A stretch of 64,000 bases of DNA from Shinella lacus (GTDB taxonomy: Bacteria; Pseudomonadota; Alphaproteobacteria; Rhizobiales; Rhizobiaceae). This document shows, one piece after another, positions 43,156 through 53,386 of the stretch (position 1 is its first letter; each line of letters starts with the position of its first letter). The notes under the pieces are model-generated. The model saw only the letters and a program-made list of their open reading frames with translations, ran no database searches and was not told the origin of the DNA. A program made the translations under genes and the position numbers. The stretch lies in contig NZ_WHSB02000020.1 of NCBI RefSeq assembly GCF_010994755.1, positions 1 through 64,000 on the forward strand, in the 5' to 3' direction.

Positions 43156-45582
43156 ATGAAGAGCCATGCAAGGGTCGTCGTCATCGGGGGCGGCGTCGTC
43201 GGCTGTTCCGTCCTCTATCATCTCACGAAATTCGGCTGGACCGATGTCGTGCTCGTCGAGCGCTCGGAGCTGACCTCCGGCTCGACCTGGCATGCGGCCG
43301 GTGGCATGCACACGATCAACGGTGACCCCAACGTCGCCAAGCTGCAGAAATACACCGTGGAGCTCTACAAGGAGATCCAGGACTATTCCGGCCAGGATAT
43401 CGGCCTGCACATGACCTCCGGCATGATGCTGGCGTCCACCAAGGATCGTTTCGACTGGATGAAGTCGATCCTTGCCAAGGGCCGCTATATGGGCCTCGAC
43501 GCCCATCTCCTGACGCCCAAGGAAGCGCATGACCTGATGCCGCTGCTCGATCCCGACCAGTTCGTCGGCGCGGTGTTCGATCCGGTCGAAGGCCATCTCG
43601 ACCCCTACGGCACGACGCATGCCTATGCGAAATCCGCCAAGAAGAACGGCGCGGACATCTACCTGCACACCAAGGTGGAAGACCTCGTGCAGCGCGAGGA
43701 CGGCACCTGGCGCGTCATCACCGACAAGGGTGAGATCATCGCCGAACATGTCGTCAACTGCGGCGGCCTCTGGGCACGCGAAGTGGGCCGCATGGTGGGG
43801 CTGGAGCTGCCGGTACTCGCCATGGAGCACATGTATCTCATCACCGAGGACATGCCCGAGGTCATCGAGTTCAACCAGACGCGTGGCAAGGAACTGATGC
43901 ACTGCGTCGACTTCGACGGCGAGATTTATCTCCGCCAGGAGCGCAACGGCATGCTGATGGGCACCTATGAAAAGGCCTGCCGCCCGTGGTCGCCGCTCAC
44001 CACACCCTGGAATTTCGGCCACGAGCTTCTGGCAGAGGATATCGAGCGAATCACGCCGGAGCTGGAAGTCGGCTTCCGCCATTTCCCGGCCTTCAACAAG
44101 GCGGGCATCAAGAAGATCATCAACGGTCCCTTCACCTTCTCGCCGGACGGCAATCCGCTCGTCGGCCCGGTGCGCGGCATGACGAACTACTGGTCGGCCT
44201 GCGCGGTCATGGCCGGTTTCAGCCAGGGCGGCGGCGTGGGGCTGGCGCTCGCCAACTGGATGATCCACGGCGATCCAGGCTTCGACGTCTTCGCCATGGA
44301 TGTCTCGCGTTACGGCGATTTCGCGACGCTCGCCTATACCAATGCCAAGGTCCGCGAAAATTATTCGCGTCGCTTCTCGATCCGCTATCCGAACGAGGAG
44401 CTGCCGGCCGGCCGGCCTCTGCTGACGACGCCGATCTACGACAAGCTGAAGGAGGCCGGTGCCGTCTTCGGGGCGTCCTATGGCCTGGAACAGCCGCTGT
44501 GGTTCGCGCCGAAGGGTGTCGAGGATCATTTCTCGTGGCGCCGTTCGACCGATTTCGACACCGTCGGCGCGGAAGCGAAAGCAGTGCGCGAAAGCGTCGG
44601 CCTGATGGAGACCTCGGGCTTTGCCAAATATGCGGTGAAGGGAGAGGGCGCGGAGGCTTGGCTCGACCGGCTGCTCACCTGCCGCATTCCCGCGACCGGC
44701 CGCATGACGCTGGCGCCCATGCTGAAGGACGACGGCAAGCTGATCGGCGATTTCACGCTGGCGAAGCTCGGCGAGGGGGATTTCCTGCTCATCGGCTCCG
44801 GCATTGCCGAGGACTATCACATGCGGTGGTTCGAGACGCACCTGCCGAAGGACGGTTCGGTGACGCTCGAAGCGCTCAACCTCGCGCTCGTCGGGCTCGC
44901 GATCGCCGGGCCGAAGGCGCGCGAGGTGATGCAGAAGCTGACGCACCAGGACCTTTCGACCCCGGCCTTCCCCTTCATGGCGGTGCGCCGCATGGATCTC
45001 GGCATGGCGCCGGCGATCGTCGGGCGCGTCAGCTATACCGGCGACCTCGGCTACGAAATCTGGATGAAGCCGCAATACCAGCGCTACCTCTACGACCTGA
45101 TTCTTGAGGCCGGTGCCGAATTCGGCATCAAGCTCTTCGGGCTGCGCGCGCTGAACGCGCTCCGCCTCGAAAAATCCTACGGAAGCTGGTCGCGCGAATA
45201 CCGCCCGCTCTATGGGCCGCTCGAGGCGGGGCTGGAGCGTTTCGTGGCGGTCAAGAAGGACGCCGACTTCATCGGCAAGGCGGCGGCGAAGGCCGAGCGC
45301 GAATCAGGCGGCGCGCTTCGCCTGCGCACTTTCATCCTGGACGCGAAGGATGCCGACGTCATCGGCGATGAACCGATCTACCTGAACGGCGAAGTGCGCG
45401 GCTGGGTGACGTCGGGCGGTTATGCCCATGCGGCCGGCGTTTCCGTCGCGGTCGGCTATGTGCCGAAGGAGATCGCCGACGTCGAAAGCGGCTGGTCGAT
45501 CGAGCTTCTTGGCGAGATCCTGGCGGCGCGCCCGCAGCCGGAACCGCTGTTCGACCCCTCGGGCGCGAAAATGCGCGGCTGA
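43156..45582 (+). CDS. Dimethylglycine/sarcosine dehydrogenase-like FAD enzyme with GcvT domain
   Basis: An 808-residue two-part protein. The N-terminal DAO-type oxidoreductase has VVVIGGGVVGCSVLYHLTKFG and GSTWHAAGGMHT, whose His corresponds to the covalent-FAD His of dimethylglycine dehydrogenase. After about residue 420 come the FAO-M and GcvT folate-binding domains (DFTLAKLGEGDFLLIGSG; GRVSYTGDLGYEIW). It should convert an N-methylated glycine and pass the methyl to tetrahydrofolate. Located 120 nt after soxG, it fits stepwise demethylation of dimethylglycine and sarcosine. The exact substrate is inference. Confidence 0.88.
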   Translation: MKSHARVVVIGGGVVGCSVLYHLTKFGWTDVVLVERSELTSGSTWHAAGGMHTINGDPNVAKLQKYTVELYKEIQDYSGQDIGLHMTSGMMLASTKDRFDWMKSILAKGRYMGLDAHLLTPKEAHDLMPLLDPDQFVGAVFDPVEGHLDPYGTTHAYAKSAKKNGADIYLHTKVEDLVQREDGTWRVITDKGEIIAEHVVNCGGLWAREVGRMVGLELPVLAMEHMYLITEDMPEVIEFNQTRGKELMHCVDFDGEIYLRQERNGMLMGTYEKACRPWSPLTTPWNFGHELLAEDIERITPELEVGFRHFPAFNKAGIKKIINGPFTFSPDGNPLVGPVRGMTNYWSACAVMAGFSQGGGVGLALANWMIHGDPGFDVFAMDVSRYGDFATLAYTNAKVRENYSRRFSIRYPNEELPAGRPLLTTPIYDKLKEAGAVFGASYGLEQPLWFAPKGVEDHFSWRRSTDFDTVGAEAKAVRESVGLMETSGFAKYAVKGEGAEAWLDRLLTCRIPATGRMTLAPMLKDDGKLIGDFTLAKLGEGDFLLIGSGIAEDYHMRWFETHLPKDGSVTLEALNLALVGLAIAGPKAREVMQKLTHQDLSTPAFPFMAVRRMDLGMAPAIVGRVSYTGDLGYEIWMKPQYQRYLYDLILEAGAEFGIKLFGLRALNALRLEKSYGSWSREYRPLYGPLEAGLERFVAVKKDADFIGKAAAKAERESGGALRLRTFILDAKDADVIGDEPIYLNGEVRGWVTSGGYAHAAGVSVAVGYVPKEIADVESGWSIELLGEILAARPQPEPLFDPSGAKMRG

Positions 45583-45593
45583 GTGTTCCGTTC

Positions 45594-45628
45594 AGGCGGC
45601 GCTGTCTCAAAACGGGACAGCGCCGCCT
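45594..45628 (+). terminator. Strong hairpin after the DMGDH-like gene
   Basis: AGGCGGCGCTGTC / GACAGCGCCGCCT, 13 bp perfect, 9-nt loop. The tail (gctgctttc) is only moderately U-rich, so termination may be partial. Confidence 0.6.
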
Positions 45629-45695
45629 GCTGCTTTCATGCATCTTTTCGGGCAAGGGCGCGGTTTTTCCTGCCGATTTTTTGGTTTCCCTGGCG

Positions 45696-45712
45696 TTAAA
45701 TGCGTCATTTAA
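45696..45712. promoter_or_regulatory. Inverted repeat in liv promoter region
   Basis: TTAAAT-gcgtc-ATTTAA, perfect 6-bp arms, about 150 nt before livH. A candidate operator for the branched-chain amino-acid importer. The TTAA half-sites are nine, not seven, bases apart, so it is not a CtrA box. Confidence 0.35.
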
Positions 45713-45864
45713 CCGTTCTTGCTAAAGAAATTGTCGATCCCGGCTTTTTGGGCTTCCCTTTTGTATTGAAAGCGGTATGGAATCCCCTTCGTCTAACAAG
45801 CTCAAAAAAGAGCGTTAAGAACAAGAGATGTGGCCGATCAGGAACCGCATCCGGGGGATTGCAA

Positions 45865-46767
45865 ATGGAATATTTTGTCCAGCAGCTCGTCAATGGGCTG
45901 ACGCTTGGATCTATCTATGGATTGATAGCCATCGGCTACACCATGGTTTACGGCATCATCGGCATGATCAATTTCGCCCATGGCGATATCTTCATGCTGG
46001 GCGGGTTTGCCGCTCTCATCGTCTTCCTTCTCCTCACCAGCGTCTTTGCCGGCCTTCCGGTCGTTTTGCTGCTGCTGGTGATGATCGCCGCGGCCATGCT
46101 GACGGCGTCCTTGTGGAACTGGACGATCGAAAAGGTGGCCTATCGGCCGCTGCGCGGTTCGTTCCGCTTGGCGCCGCTGATCACCGCCATCGGCATGTCG
46201 ATCGCGCTGTCGAACTTCATCCAGGTCACGCAGGGTCCGCGCAACAAGCCGATCCCGCCGCTGGTGTCGTCGGTCTACAACGTCTTCGGCATCTCGATCT
46301 CGCTGAAACAGCTGATCATCATGGTGCTGACGGTCATCCTGCTGACGACCTTCTGGTACATCGTCAACAAGACCTCGCTGGGTAGAGCGCAGCGCGCAAC
46401 CGAACAGGACCGCAAGATGGCGGCGCTGCTCGGCATCGACGTCGACCGCACGATCTCGGTGACCTTCATCATGGGCGCCTCGCTCGCGGCCGTCGCCGGC
46501 ACCATGTACCTGATGTATTACGGCGTGACCGTCTTCACTGACGGCTTCATTCCGGGCGTCAAGGCCTTCACGGCCGCGGTTCTGGGCGGCATCGGCTCGC
46601 TTCCGGGCGCGGTTCTCGGCGGCCTGCTCATCGGTCTCATCGAGAGCCTTTGGTCCGCCTACTTCACCATCGACTACAAGGACGTCGCGACGTTCTCCAT
46701 CCTCGCCATCGTCCTGATCTTCAAGCCGTCCGGTATTCTCGGACGACCGGAAGTCGAGAAGGTTTGA
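45865..46767 (+). CDS. livH: Branched-chain amino-acid ABC permease LivH
   Basis: A 300-residue membrane protein with about eight hydrophobic helices. The N-terminus QQLVNGLTLGSIYGLIAIGYTMVYGIIGMINFAHGDIFMLGG and the C-terminal AAVLGGIGSLPGAVLGGLLIGLIE are diagnostic for LivH. The ATG has GGGGG at 5-9 nt. First gene of livHMGF. Confidence 0.95.
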   Translation: MEYFVQQLVNGLTLGSIYGLIAIGYTMVYGIIGMINFAHGDIFMLGGFAALIVFLLLTSVFAGLPVVLLLLVMIAAAMLTASLWNWTIEKVAYRPLRGSFRLAPLITAIGMSIALSNFIQVTQGPRNKPIPPLVSSVYNVFGISISLKQLIIMVLTVILLTTFWYIVNKTSLGRAQRATEQDRKMAALLGIDVDRTISVTFIMGASLAAVAGTMYLMYYGVTVFTDGFIPGVKAFTAAVLGGIGSLPGAVLGGLLIGLIESLWSAYFTIDYKDVATFSILAIVLIFKPSGILGRPEVEKV

Positions 46768-46770
46768 TCC

Positions 46771-48159
46771 ATGACCAACATTGCAAACACGTCTGAGCGC
46801 GCCGGCGGTAACCTGACGGCGCAGGCTCTGCGCGAGGGCTTTTATGCCGGCGTCATCTCGCTCGGCCTCTTCGTCCTCTTCGTCGGTCTCGAGACCACGC
46901 AGAACATCCGCAACGAGCTGGTCATCAACCAGCGCTGGGGGCTGCTGGCGATCTTCGTGATCGTCGCCGCCGTCGGCCGCTTCCTCTCGGTCGCCTATCT
47001 GCGGCCCTGGGCGGCAGCCCGCAAGGCGAGCGCCGCGGCCAGGCCCGTGGATGAAGAAGTCAGCTTCTTCAAGCGCAACTTCTCGAAGATCGCGATCGTC
47101 GCGCTGCTCGTCTATCCGCCGCTGATGGTCATGCTGTTCGGCGTGCAGGGCTCGCTGAAGTGGGTCGACAATTTCGGCATCCAGATCCTCATCTACGTGA
47201 TGCTCGCCTGGGGCCTGAACATCGTCGTCGGCCTCGCCGGCCTGCTCGACCTCGGCTATGTCGCCTTCTATGCGGTGGGCGCCTATTCCTACGCGCTGTT
47301 GTCGCAGCAGTTCGGCTTCTCCTTCTGGGTGCTGCTGCCGCTCGCCGGCATCCTTGCCGCCTTCTGGGGCATGATCCTCGGCTTCCCGGTGCTGCGCCTC
47401 AAGGGCGACTATCTCGCCATCGTGACGCTCGCCTTCGGGGAAATCATCCGCCTGGTGCTCATCAACTGGACGGAAGTCACCAAGGGCACCTTCGGCGTCT
47501 CCGGCATTCCGAAAGCCTCGGTCTTCGGCATCTGGTCCTTCGACGTCAGCGCGCCGAACAACTTCGCCAAGGCCTTCGACCTGCCGATGTCGTCGGCCTA
47601 CTACAAGATCTTCCTGTTCTATCTCATCCTCGCCCTCGCTTTGCTGACCGCCTACGTGACGATCAAGCTGCGCCGCATGCCGATCGGCCGGGCCTGGGAA
47701 GCGCTGCGTGAAGACGAGATCGCCTGCCGCTCGCTGGGCATCAACACGGTGACGACCAAGCTGACGGCCTTTTCCATCGGCGCGATGTTCGGCGGTTTTG
47801 CCGGCTCCTTCTTCGCCGTGCGCCAGGGCTTCGTCTCGCCGGAAAGCTTCGTCTTCCTCGAATCGGCGATCATCCTCGCCATCGTGGTTCTCGGCGGCAT
47901 GGGTTCGCTCGTCGGCATCGCGATCGCTGCGGCGGTGATGGTCGGCGGCACGGAGCTCCTGCGCGAAATGACCTTCCTGAAGGCGGTCTTCGGCCCGGAC
48001 TTCACGCCGGAACTCTACCGCATGCTGATCTTCGGCATCGCGATGGTGGTGGTCATGGTCTGGAAGCCGCGTGGCTTCGTCGGAAGCCGTGAGCCGACCG
48101 CGTTCCTCAAGGAACGCAAGGCGGTCTCCGGCAGCTTCACCAAGGAAGGGCACGGCTGA
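46771..48159 (+). CDS. livM: Branched-chain amino-acid ABC permease LivM
   Basis: A 462-residue permease with an N-terminal extension holding extra hydrophobic segments (DUF3382-type) before the LivM core ([69 protein letters not shown]). Its stop overlaps the livG start by one base (TGATG). Confidence 0.95.
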   Translation: MTNIANTSERAGGNLTAQALREGFYAGVISLGLFVLFVGLETTQNIRNELVINQRWGLLAIFVIVAAVGRFLSVAYLRPWAAARKASAAARPVDEEVSFFKRNFSKIAIVALLVYPPLMVMLFGVQGSLKWVDNFGIQILIYVMLAWGLNIVVGLAGLLDLGYVAFYAVGAYSYALLSQQFGFSFWVLLPLAGILAAFWGMILGFPVLRLKGDYLAIVTLAFGEIIRLVLINWTEVTKGTFGVSGIPKASVFGIWSFDVSAPNNFAKAFDLPMSSAYYKIFLFYLILALALLTAYVTIKLRRMPIGRAWEALREDEIACRSLGINTVTTKLTAFSIGAMFGGFAGSFFAVRQGFVSPESFVFLESAIILAIVVLGGMGSLVGIAIAAAVMVGGTELLREMTFLKAVFGPDFTPELYRMLIFGIAMVVVMVWKPRGFVGSREPTAFLKERKAVSGSFTKEGHG

Positions 48160-49079
48160 TGGCGACCCTGACCAACGTGGCGACGAATACAGCGACAAAG
48201 ACCATGACGAACGATCCCATCCTGAAAGTCGAGCATCTCTCGATGCGCTTCGGTGGCCTCATGGCCATCAACGACCTCTCCTTCGAGGCACATCGCGGCG
48301 ATATCACCGCGCTGATCGGCCCGAACGGCGCGGGCAAGACCACGGTCTTCAACTGCGTGACCGGCTTCTACAAGCCGACCATGGGCATGATCACCATGCG
48401 CCAGAAGGGCGGCAAGGAATTCCTGCTGGAACGCATGACCGACTTCGAGGTCAATCGTGATGCGAAGGTGGCGCGCACCTTCCAGAACATCCGGCTCTTC
48501 TCGGGCCTGACCGTGCTGGAAAACCTGCTCGTCGCCCAGCACAACATGCTGATGAAGGCGTCCGGCTATACGATCCTCGGCCTGCTCGGTTTCCCGACCT
48601 ACAAGAAGGCCGCGGGCGAATCGGTCGATATCGCCAAATACTGGCTGGAAAAGGCGAACCTCATCGATCGCGCCGACGATCCGGCCGGCGACCTGCCCTA
48701 CGGCGCGCAGCGTCGCCTGGAAATCGCCCGGGCCATGTGCACGGGGCCGGAATTCCTGTGCCTCGACGAACCGGCGGCGGGCCTCAACCCGCGTGAATCG
48801 CTGACGCTCAACGAGCTGCTGCGCTCGATCCGGAAAGACAGCGGCACGTCGATCCTGCTCATCGAGCACGACATGTCGGTGGTCATGGAAATCTCCGACC
48901 ACGTCGTCGTGCTCGAATATGGCCAGAAGATTTCCGATGGCACGCCGGACCATGTGAAGAACGATCCGAAGGTTATCGCGGCCTATCTCGGTGTGGAAGA
49001 CGATGAGGTCGAAGAGGTGATTGAAGAGATCGAGGTTATCGCCGAGAACGAAGGCCCGCAGGGAGGGTCGCACGCATGA
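48159..49079 (+). CDS. livG: Branched-chain amino-acid ABC ATPase LivG with acidic tail
   Basis: Walker A GPNGAGKTT, signature LPYGAQRRLEIARAM, Walker B CLDEPAAGLNP and H-loop LLIEHDMS are intact. At 306 residues it is longer than usual LivG (about 255): a 15-residue N-terminal extension before MTNDPILKVEHL and a C-terminal acidic tail of some 30 residues (EDDEVEEVIEEIEVIAENEG). The role of the tail is unknown. It overlaps livF by ATGA. Confidence 0.93.
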   Translation: MATLTNVATNTATKTMTNDPILKVEHLSMRFGGLMAINDLSFEAHRGDITALIGPNGAGKTTVFNCVTGFYKPTMGMITMRQKGGKEFLLERMTDFEVNRDAKVARTFQNIRLFSGLTVLENLLVAQHNMLMKASGYTILGLLGFPTYKKAAGESVDIAKYWLEKANLIDRADDPAGDLPYGAQRRLEIARAMCTGPEFLCLDEPAAGLNPRESLTLNELLRSIRKDSGTSILLIEHDMSVVMEISDHVVVLEYGQKISDGTPDHVKNDPKVIAAYLGVEDDEVEEVIEEIEVIAENEGPQGGSHA

Positions 49080-49801
49080 GTGATACGCTTCTCAGCGTCC
49101 AGGGCGTGGAAACCTACTACGGCAATATCCGCGCGCTCGCCGGTGTCAATGTCGAGGTGAAGAGGGGCGAGATCGTCAGCCTGATCGGTGCGAACGGCGC
49201 CGGCAAGTCGACGCTGATGATGACGATCTGCGGCAGCCCGCAGGCGCGCACCGGCACGGTCACCTTCGACGGCGAGGACATCACGCGCGTGCCGACGCAT
49301 CTGATCGCGCGTCGCCGCATCGCGCAATCGCCGGAAGGGCGCCGCATCTTCCCGCGCATGACGGTCTATGAAAACCTTCAGATGGGCGCGAGCCTCGACA
49401 ATCTGAAGTTCTTCAACGAGGACGTGGAGAAGATCTTCACGCTCTTCCCGCGCCTCAAGGAACGCCAGGCCCAGCGCGGCGGCACGCTTTCGGGCGGCGA
49501 GCAGCAGATGCTGTCCATCGGCCGTGCGCTGATGGCGCGTCCGAAGCTCCTGCTTCTCGACGAGCCGTCGCTCGGGCTTGCGCCGCTGATCATCAAGCAG
49601 ATCTTCGACGCCATCAAGGTCTTGAACCAGGAGCAGGGTCTGACCGTGTTCCTCGTCGAGCAGAACGCCTTCGCCGCCCTCAAGCTCTCCAACCGGGCCT
49701 ATGTGATGGTCAACGGCCAGGTGACGATGAGCGGTTCGGGCAAGGAACTTCTGGCCAATCCGGAAGTGCGCGCCGCCTATCTTGAAGGCGGGCGCCACTA
49801 G
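49076..49801 (+). CDS. livF: Branched-chain amino-acid ABC ATPase LivF
   Basis: A 241-residue ATPase: Walker A GANGAGKSTLM, signature LSGGEQQMLSIGRALM, Walker B LLLDEPSLGLAP, H-loop region FLVEQN. Normal length, translationally coupled to livG. With LivG it forms the nucleotide-binding pair of the importer. Confidence 0.95.
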   Translation: MSDTLLSVQGVETYYGNIRALAGVNVEVKRGEIVSLIGANGAGKSTLMMTICGSPQARTGTVTFDGEDITRVPTHLIARRRIAQSPEGRRIFPRMTVYENLQMGASLDNLKFFNEDVEKIFTLFPRLKERQAQRGGTLSGGEQQMLSIGRALMARPKLLLLDEPSLGLAPLIIKQIFDAIKVLNQEQGLTVFLVEQNAFAALKLSNRAYVMVNGQVTMSGSGKELLANPEVRAAYLEGGRH

Positions 49802-49822
49802 GGCGGTCGAGAGGAGAAAAAA

Positions 49823-50167
49823 ATGCAGGGAATTCTTTACGAAGAACCGTCCATCTGGCAGTTCCTGTTCATCACCGTCATCATGGGCGGCTGGACTGCC
49901 TGGCGCACCGGCAAGAGCGTTGCGGAGAACTGGCAGAACTATACGACGCTGCTGATCTACGTGGCTCTGCTCGGCGTCGCCATCCGCTTCATCCACCACG
50001 CCCTGTTCCACGGCAGCATGCTGACGGTGCAGTACTATGTCGTGGACACCGCCGTGCTTTTGTTGTTTGCTACGCTCGGTTACCGCTACTATCGCACGCG
50101 GCAAATGACCAACAACTACTACTGGCTCTATGAAAAAGCATCGCTCTTTTCATGGAAGTCTAAATAA
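49823..50167 (+). CDS. DUF6867-type small membrane protein
   Basis: A 114-residue protein with three hydrophobic segments (about 12-28, 42-62 and 73-90), with GGWTAWRTGKSVAENW and YRYYRTRQMTNNYYWLYEK as conserved-looking parts. It is 21 nt after livF and before the binding-protein gene, a position seen in rhizobial liv operons. A role as an accessory of the transporter is inferred only from context. Confidence 0.75.
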   Translation: MQGILYEEPSIWQFLFITVIMGGWTAWRTGKSVAENWQNYTTLLIYVALLGVAIRFIHHALFHGSMLTVQYYVVDTAVLLLFATLGYRYYRTRQMTNNYYWLYEKASLFSWKSK

Positions 50168-50281
50168 CCAGAGGGAACTCCGCGACCGGCTCTTGGCCGC
50201 GGGATAAAGCATATCGGCGCAATGATGCGGGTGTTGCGACCGGTTGAAAACGAGCCCGCGTTTAATTTTGGGAGTAACACA

Positions 50282-51400
50282 ATGAAGAAGTCTCTCCTGT
50301 CGGCTGTTGCTTTGGCTGCAATGGTCGCATTCAGCGGCAACGCATGGGCCGACATCCTGATCGGCGTCGGCGGCCCGCTGACCGGCCCGAACGCTGCCTT
50401 CGGCGCACAGCTCCAGAAGGGTGCCGAGCAGGCTGCTGCCGACATCAACGCAGCTGGCGGCATCAACGGCGAGCAGGTCAAGATCGTGCTCGGCGACGAC
50501 GTCTCCGACCCGAAGCAGGGCGTTTCCGTTGCCAACAAGTTCGTTGCTGACGGCGTGAAGTTCGTTGTCGGCCACTTCAACTCGGGCGTTTCCATCCCGG
50601 CTTCGGAAATCTACGCTGAAAACGGCGTTCTGCAGATCTCGCCGGCGTCCACCAACCCGACCTACACGGAACGCGGCCTGTGGAACACCTTCCGTACCTG
50701 CGGTCGTGACGACCAGCAGGGCGCGGTAGCCGGTGCCTTCATCGCTGCAAACTTCAAGGATGGCAAGGTTGCCGTTCTGCACGACAAGACGCCTTACGGC
50801 CAGGGTCTCGCAGACGAAACCAAGAAGGCGACGAACGAAGCCGGCATCACGGAAGTGATCTATGAAGGCGTCAACGTCGGCGACAAGGACTTCTCCGCTC
50901 TCATCGCCAAGATGAAGGAAGCCGGCGTCAACGTCGTCTATTGGGGCGGCCTGCACACCGAGTTCGGCCTCATCGAGCGCCAGGCTGCCGACCAGGGCCT
51001 GAAGGCTCAGTTCATCTCGGGCGACGGTATCGTCTCGAACGAACTGGCTTCCATCGCTGGCGACGCCGTTGACGGCACGCTGATGACCTTCGCTCCGGAT
51101 CCGCGCAAGAACGCAGCTGCCAAGGACCTCGTCGAGAAGTTCCGCGCAGCCGGCTTCGAGCCGGAAGCCTACACGCTCTACGCTTATGCTGCCGTTCAGG
51201 TCATCGCTGAAGGCGCCAAGGCTGCCGGTGGCATCGATCCGCAGGCTGTTGCTGAAGCCATCAAGTCGAAGGGTCCGTTCCAGACCGCCATCGGCGAACT
51301 CGGCTTCGACGAAAAGGGCGACATCACCCGCCCGGACTACGTCCTCTACACCTGGAAGAAGGGTGAAGACGGCAAGTACACCTACGTCGAGAACGAATAA
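50282..51400 (+). CDS. livK: Branched-chain amino-acid-binding periplasmic protein
   Basis: A 372-residue precursor: signal [23 protein letters not shown], then the Leu/Ile/Val-binding fold ([52 protein letters not shown]). The two cysteines of LIVBPs are not obvious; [10 protein letters not shown] has one. Codon use is the most biased in the window, as expected for an abundant protein. It serves the LivHMGF importer upstream. Confidence 0.93.
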   Translation: MKKSLLSAVALAAMVAFSGNAWADILIGVGGPLTGPNAAFGAQLQKGAEQAAADINAAGGINGEQVKIVLGDDVSDPKQGVSVANKFVADGVKFVVGHFNSGVSIPASEIYAENGVLQISPASTNPTYTERGLWNTFRTCGRDDQQGAVAGAFIAANFKDGKVAVLHDKTPYGQGLADETKKATNEAGITEVIYEGVNVGDKDFSALIAKMKEAGVNVVYWGGLHTEFGLIERQAADQGLKAQFISGDGIVSNELASIAGDAVDGTLMTFAPDPRKNAAAKDLVEKFRAAGFEPEAYTLYAYAAVQVIAEGAKAAGGIDPQAVAEAIKSKGPFQTAIGELGFDEKGDITRPDYVLYTWKKGEDGKYTYVENE

Positions 51401-51454
51401 TCGTCTCACGCGGAACGGGCGGCGCATGCACGCCGCCCGACCGTTTCAGCTTCG

Positions 51455-51481
51455 AGCCCGGCCTTCGCGCCGGGCTTTTTT
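51455..51481 (+). terminator. Rho-independent terminator after livK
   Basis: AGCCCGGC-cttcgc-GCCGGGCT followed by TTTTT, about 55 nt after the stop. Confidence 0.92.
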
Positions 51482-51540
51482 ATGGCCGCCCGCACGCGCA
51501 AGCGCTTGCGCCGGAGGGCCGCATCGGGGAACCTGCCGGC

Positions 51541-52392
51541 ATGACAGCATCCATGGAACAACCACCCGTTCAGCAAGGGGAAGGCGCTTTGCCCCGTCCG
51601 CAACGGGCGCGCGGGCAGGGGCGGCTTGCCGCTAAAGCGTCCGCCGCCGGTACGCGCCTCGACGTGCTCTATCAGGATGGTTGCGCCAAAATCCGCCTTC
51701 CAAAGACCTTCGACGGAACGATGGAGGCCGTGCTCATCAACACGGCCGGCGGGCTGACGGGCGGCGACCGCATCGACTGGTATCTTTCGGCAGCCGCCGG
51801 CACGCGCCTGACGGCGACGACGCAGGCCTGCGAGCGGATCTACAAGGCGAGCGCCTCCACCGCGACGGTCGAGACGCGCATCGAGGTCGGCGCCGGCGCG
51901 CGGGTGGACTGGCTGCCGCAGGAAACCATTCTCTTCGATCGCTCGTCGCTCACCCGCCGGCTGGAGGTCGACCTTGCGGAAGATGCTCGCTTCCTGGCGG
52001 TCGAGGCCATCCTGCTCGGCCGCAAGGCGATGGGCGAGCAGATGGAGACCGGGCTCCTCCGTGACCGCTGGCGCATTCGCCGCGCCGGAAAGCTGATCCA
52101 TGCAGAGGAGGCGAGCCTTTCGGGCGACGTGGCGGCGCTGACGGGCGAGCGCGCGGTGCTGGCCGGCGCGCGCGCCTTCGCCACCGTGCTCTTTTGCGGG
52201 CCGGAGGCGGAGGCCCATCTGGAGCCGCTCCGCCGGCTTGTGGGCGAAACCGATGGCGGCGTCAGCCATTGGCAGGACAAGCTCGTGGCACGCCTGGTGG
52301 CAGACGACGGTTTTGCCCTGAGAAAAAAACTCTTGCCGCTTATTTCGCACTTGCGTAACGGCGCGAGCGTGCCGAAAGTCTGGACTCTGTAG
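51541..52392 (+). CDS. ureD: Urease accessory protein UreD
   Basis: UreD joins UreF and UreG to load nickel into apo-urease. The 283-residue sequence has the family motifs [38 protein letters not shown] and [12 protein letters not shown]. An alternative ATG lies five codons downstream. First gene of the urease cluster, after the liv terminator. Confidence 0.94.
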   Translation: MTASMEQPPVQQGEGALPRPQRARGQGRLAAKASAAGTRLDVLYQDGCAKIRLPKTFDGTMEAVLINTAGGLTGGDRIDWYLSAAAGTRLTATTQACERIYKASASTATVETRIEVGAGARVDWLPQETILFDRSSLTRRLEVDLAEDARFLAVEAILLGRKAMGEQMETGLLRDRWRIRRAGKLIHAEEASLSGDVAALTGERAVLAGARAFATVLFCGPEAEAHLEPLRRLVGETDGGVSHWQDKLVARLVADDGFALRKKLLPLISHLRNGASVPKVWTL

Positions 52393-52507
52393 CGCGCTAA
52401 GCAATCCTATGGATTTGCGTCTGCGCGCCACCTTCCTGTTTTGCGTATGTCGCGCGCGCAAAACCTTTGCATAGTAGGCGCGATCGGAATCAAGCGATGG
52501 ACTGCCT

Positions 52508-52810
52508 ATGAATCTCACTCCCCGCGAAAAGGACAAACTGCTGATTGCCATGGCGGCGATCGTGGCGCGCAGGCGGCTGGAGCGCGGCGTGAAGCTCAAT
52601 CATCCCGAGGCGATCGCGCTGATCAGCGATTTCGTCGTCGAGGGTGCGCGCGACGGCCGCTCCGTCGCCGACCTCATGGAGGCGGGCGCCCATGTGCTGA
52701 CGCGCGACCAAGTGATGGAGGGCATCCCCGAGATGATCCACGACATCCAGGTGGAAGCGACCTTTCCCGACGGCACGAAGCTCGTGACCGTGCACGAACC
52801 GATACGGTAG
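52508..52810 (+). CDS. ureA: Urease gamma subunit UreA
   Basis: A 100-residue subunit beginning [35 protein letters not shown], with [18 protein letters not shown] at the C-terminus. Normal length and all signature regions present. It is 115 nt after ureD, then 4 nt before a DUF1272 gene. Confidence 0.97.
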   Translation: MNLTPREKDKLLIAMAAIVARRRLERGVKLNHPEAIALISDFVVEGARDGRSVADLMEAGAHVLTRDQVMEGIPEMIHDIQVEATFPDGTKLVTVHEPIR

Positions 52811-52814
52811 GACC

Positions 52815-53069
52815 ATGCTCGACCTCAGGCCCAACTGCGAATGCTGCGACCGCGATCTTTCGCCGGAAAGCCCGGACGCGATGATCTGCACCTTCGAATG
52901 CACCTTCTGTGCCGATTGCGTGACGGGCGTTCTTGGCGGCGCCTGCCCGAATTGCGGCGGCGACTTCACGCGCCGTCCGGTGCGGCCGGCGGCGCTGCTT
53001 GCAAAATATCCGGCATCCACCAAGCGGGTCCTGAAAGCCGAAGGCTGCGGGCCGGCAAAGGCCGCGTGA
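52815..53069 (+). CDS. DUF1272 zinc-binding protein in urease operon
   Basis: An 84-residue cysteine-rich protein: [17 protein letters not shown] and CPNCGG give at least eight cysteines, enough for two zinc (or possibly nickel) sites. DUF1272 has no established function. Its tight position between ureA and ureB suggests cotranscription and perhaps a metal-related role in urease maturation, which is inference. Confidence 0.85.
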   Translation: MLDLRPNCECCDRDLSPESPDAMICTFECTFCADCVTGVLGGACPNCGGDFTRRPVRPAALLAKYPASTKRVLKAEGCGPAKAA

Positions 53070-53079
53070 GAGGAAGACC

Positions 53080-53385
53080 ATGATTCCGGGTGAAATCATC
53101 GCCGCGAGCGGCGACATCGAACTCAATGCCGGCCTGCCGGTGACCACGCTCGACGTCGCCAATACGGGCGACCGGCCGATCCAGGTCGGCAGCCACTACC
53201 ATTTCTACGAAACCAATGCCGGGCTCGCCTTCGACCGCGAGGCGACCCGCGGCCTGCGCCTCGACATCCCCGCCGGCACGGCGGTGCGCTTCGAGCCGGG
53301 GCAGACGCGCACGGTTCGCCTCATTCCCTTCACCGGCAAGCGCGAGATCTACGGTTTCCGCCAGAGTGTGATGGGAAAACTCTGA
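53080..53385 (+). CDS. ureB: Urease beta subunit UreB
   Basis: A 101-residue subunit: [72 protein letters not shown]. All hallmark regions present. Only one base separates it from the LprI-like gene. Confidence 0.97.
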   Translation: MIPGEIIAASGDIELNAGLPVTTLDVANTGDRPIQVGSHYHFYETNAGLAFDREATRGLRLDIPAGTAVRFEPGQTRTVRLIPFTGKREIYGFRQSVMGKL

Positions 53386-53386
53386 C

